Part shown: in pieces, positions 62,926-64,000 of the stretch
Layout: every line of letters begins with the position of its first letter
How positions within the stretch are numbered: the stretch's first letter is position 1
NCBI GenBank assembly: GCA_964453215.1
Contig: CAYVRR010000005.1
Span: 1-64,000 of the forward strand
Length of the DNA stretch: 64,000 nucleotides
From: SABI01 sp964453215
GTDB lineage: Bacteria; Spirochaetota; Spirochaetia; Sphaerochaetales; Sphaerochaetaceae
Direction of reading: 5' to 3'
Position numbers and translations under genes: made by a program
The notes under the pieces: model-generated
Database searches by the model: none
The model's input: only the letters and a program-made list of their open reading frames with translations
Told to the model about the DNA's origin: nothing

Positions 62926-64000
62926 ATGGATACCATTTTTTTTGACGCTCATATGCACGCAATGAATATGATGCACCCTTCATTTAGTTCGTTTGTAGAT
63001 TCTGTGAGTGAAGGATTTACCGACTTTGTTGCTTCCGGCGCCTTAAGCCCTGGCTACTTATTAACGCCTGCGATGAGAGGGCAGCAAGGGATGAATACCC
63101 TCCTTAATATGTTTAGTATTTTTGAACGCCCTATCGGAGAAATATTTGCAACAATTGAGGAAGACCTTCACGGTGCTTTTAGATCTCACCAACACTTTGT
63201 AAATAAAAAAGATGTAAATCATGCTATGTATCCACCAAAGCCATATATAAGAGATGGTAAATTTCATTTTAGAAATAGAACCTACGACACATATGCTCTT
63301 ATTCCACTTGTGATGGATTTCTCTTCTAAAGGGGATGATATTAATTCTAGATCCTATTACACCCCAGAAGAACAAGAGAAAATACTTGCCTACATTCAAG
63401 ACACTATTGAGGGGATTACGTGGTATAAGAGGATAAAGCAAAAAGGATTATTAGAATTTTATCCATTTCTTGGAATTAATCCTGCAATGCACACCCACTC
63501 TTTCATAGAAAAACTGATTGATGAACATGTTTTCCTTCCAAAGGAGAAAAGAAGCCAAAAGGACAAACTGTTCAAAGGAATTAAATTCTATCCCCCATTA
63601 GGGACAAACCCTTGGCCTGAAGAGGGAAAAGAGAGAGAGAAAATAGAGTATATTTATTCATTTTGTGAAAAGAATAGAGTTCCAATAATTACCCACTGCG
63701 ATGATCAGGGATTCAGAGGAATTAACTCAAAAGTTGCTCAGCGCTATACTGACCCAATTTCTTATATCCCTGTATTAGAGTCATATCCAAATCTTATTAT
63801 TGATTTTGCCCATTATGGAAGGCAATATAGCATTCTCAGCAAGAAAAGCTTCAGAAGCCTCATAGGGCAAGAATTCACAGGAGACCCTTGGTTTCTCCAA
63901 ATAATCTCATTTATGGATACCTATGAACATGTCTATGCTGATGTAAGTTTTAGTGGGACTGACCCTGTTTTTTATAAAGGGCTACACACATTTATCCATA
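62926..64000 (+). CDS. Metal-dependent hydrolase of the amidohydrolase superfamily, partial
   Basis: An open frame of 358 codons running off the right edge. It starts MDTIFFDAHMHAMNMMHPSF; H9 and H11 form the HxH metal motif of amidohydrolases. Later come KGIKFYPPLGTNPWP, then VPIITHCDDQGFRG and IIDFAHYGRQY, which supply further metal-binding histidines of the TIM barrel, and YADVSFSG near the end. The C-terminal part is missing. An in-frame ATG at 62908 is the alternative start, but AGGA lies after it and suits 62926. The substrate is unknown; a dihydroorotase- or ACMSD-like role cannot be separated here. Confidence 0.85.
   Translation, partial: MDTIFFDAHMHAMNMMHPSFSSFVDSVSEGFTDFVASGALSPGYLLTPAMRGQQGMNTLLNMFSIFERPIGEIFATIEEDLHGAFRSHQHFVNKKDVNHAMYPPKPYIRDGKFHFRNRTYDTYALIPLVMDFSSKGDDINSRSYYTPEEQEKILAYIQDTIEGITWYKRIKQKGLLEFYPFLGINPAMHTHSFIEKLIDEHVFLPKEKRSQKDKLFKGIKFYPPLGTNPWPEEGKEREKIEYIYSFCEKNRVPIITHCDDQGFRGINSKVAQRYTDPISYIPVLESYPNLIIDFAHYGRQYSILSKKSFRSLIGQEFTGDPWFLQIISFMDTYEHVYADVSFSGTDPVFYKGLHTFIH

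Noticed and set aside
1..64000. CRISPR arrays, insertion sequences, prophage genes, rRNA
   Set aside because: No regularly spaced direct repeats, transposase, phage or rRNA sequence was seen on reading both strands.

Overview
This AT-rich window comes from a bacterial chromosome, most likely a spirochaete (Spirochaetota). The evidence is the set of periplasmic binding proteins whose signal peptides end in the style FASGGQEKK, AQGAQETK or FASGATEAK, the LacI, TRAP and ABC sugar loci, glgA-glgC, and the tig-clpP-clpX order. This assignment is an inference from protein style; no marker gene in the window settles genus or species. A run of exactly 100 N at 55369-55468 shows that the sequence is a draft scaffold.

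Left part (1-18 kb), carbohydrate and amino-acid uptake. A decayed gene on the minus strand (1-1726) is followed by an EbgR-like LacI regulator. This is divergent from a sugar ABC transporter (binding protein and two permeases) and a GH2 beta-galactosidase. A second LacI regulator is divergent from a complete TRAP transporter (dctP, dctQ, dctM) and a glycerophosphodiester phosphodiesterase. An unknown acidic lipoprotein and a dgcN-dgcA pair come next; in other bacteria that pair N-acetylates and racemises D-glutamate.

Middle part (18-42 kb), mostly housekeeping. It holds tRNA-Gly, tig-clpP-clpX-nrnA, a sigma-factor-like protein whose Shine-Dalgarno is buried in a perfect hairpin, rdgB-pepF, tRNA-Leu and a tRNA-like relic. 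A signalling cluster follows: an HD-GYP response regulator and a methyltransferase-like membrane protein, divergent from a histidine kinase that carries an acyltransferase-like domain, plus a GNAT enzyme. Next are a D-2-hydroxyacid dehydrogenase, a NitT/TauT-type ABC transporter, fba, infC-rpmI-rplT, a small coiled-coil gene, a probable 6S RNA, a TPR protein, tsaE-tsaB and trxB.

Right part (42-64 kb). It holds glgA-glgC, a bifunctional NAD(P)HX repair enzyme, and a NikR-like regulator without the classical nickel ligands that heads a Zn/Mn-type ABC transporter. A TPP riboswitch precedes thiB-thiP-thiQ. Then come a barrel-like exported protein and a caspase-fold lipoprotein, apparently in one operon. 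The caspase gene is split by a scaffold gap whose two flanks are the same 55 bases, so it is probably intact in the genome. After these are uvrB, an HtrA protease and a MATE exporter on the minus strand, glnS, and a partial amidohydrolase running off the right edge.

The points most worth following up are the caspase lipoprotein/barrel pair with its repairable gap, the kinase-acyltransferase fusion, the sequestered ribosome binding site of the sigma-like gene, the 6S RNA with a 16-base palindrome at its promoter, and the NikR variant controlling a metal transporter.
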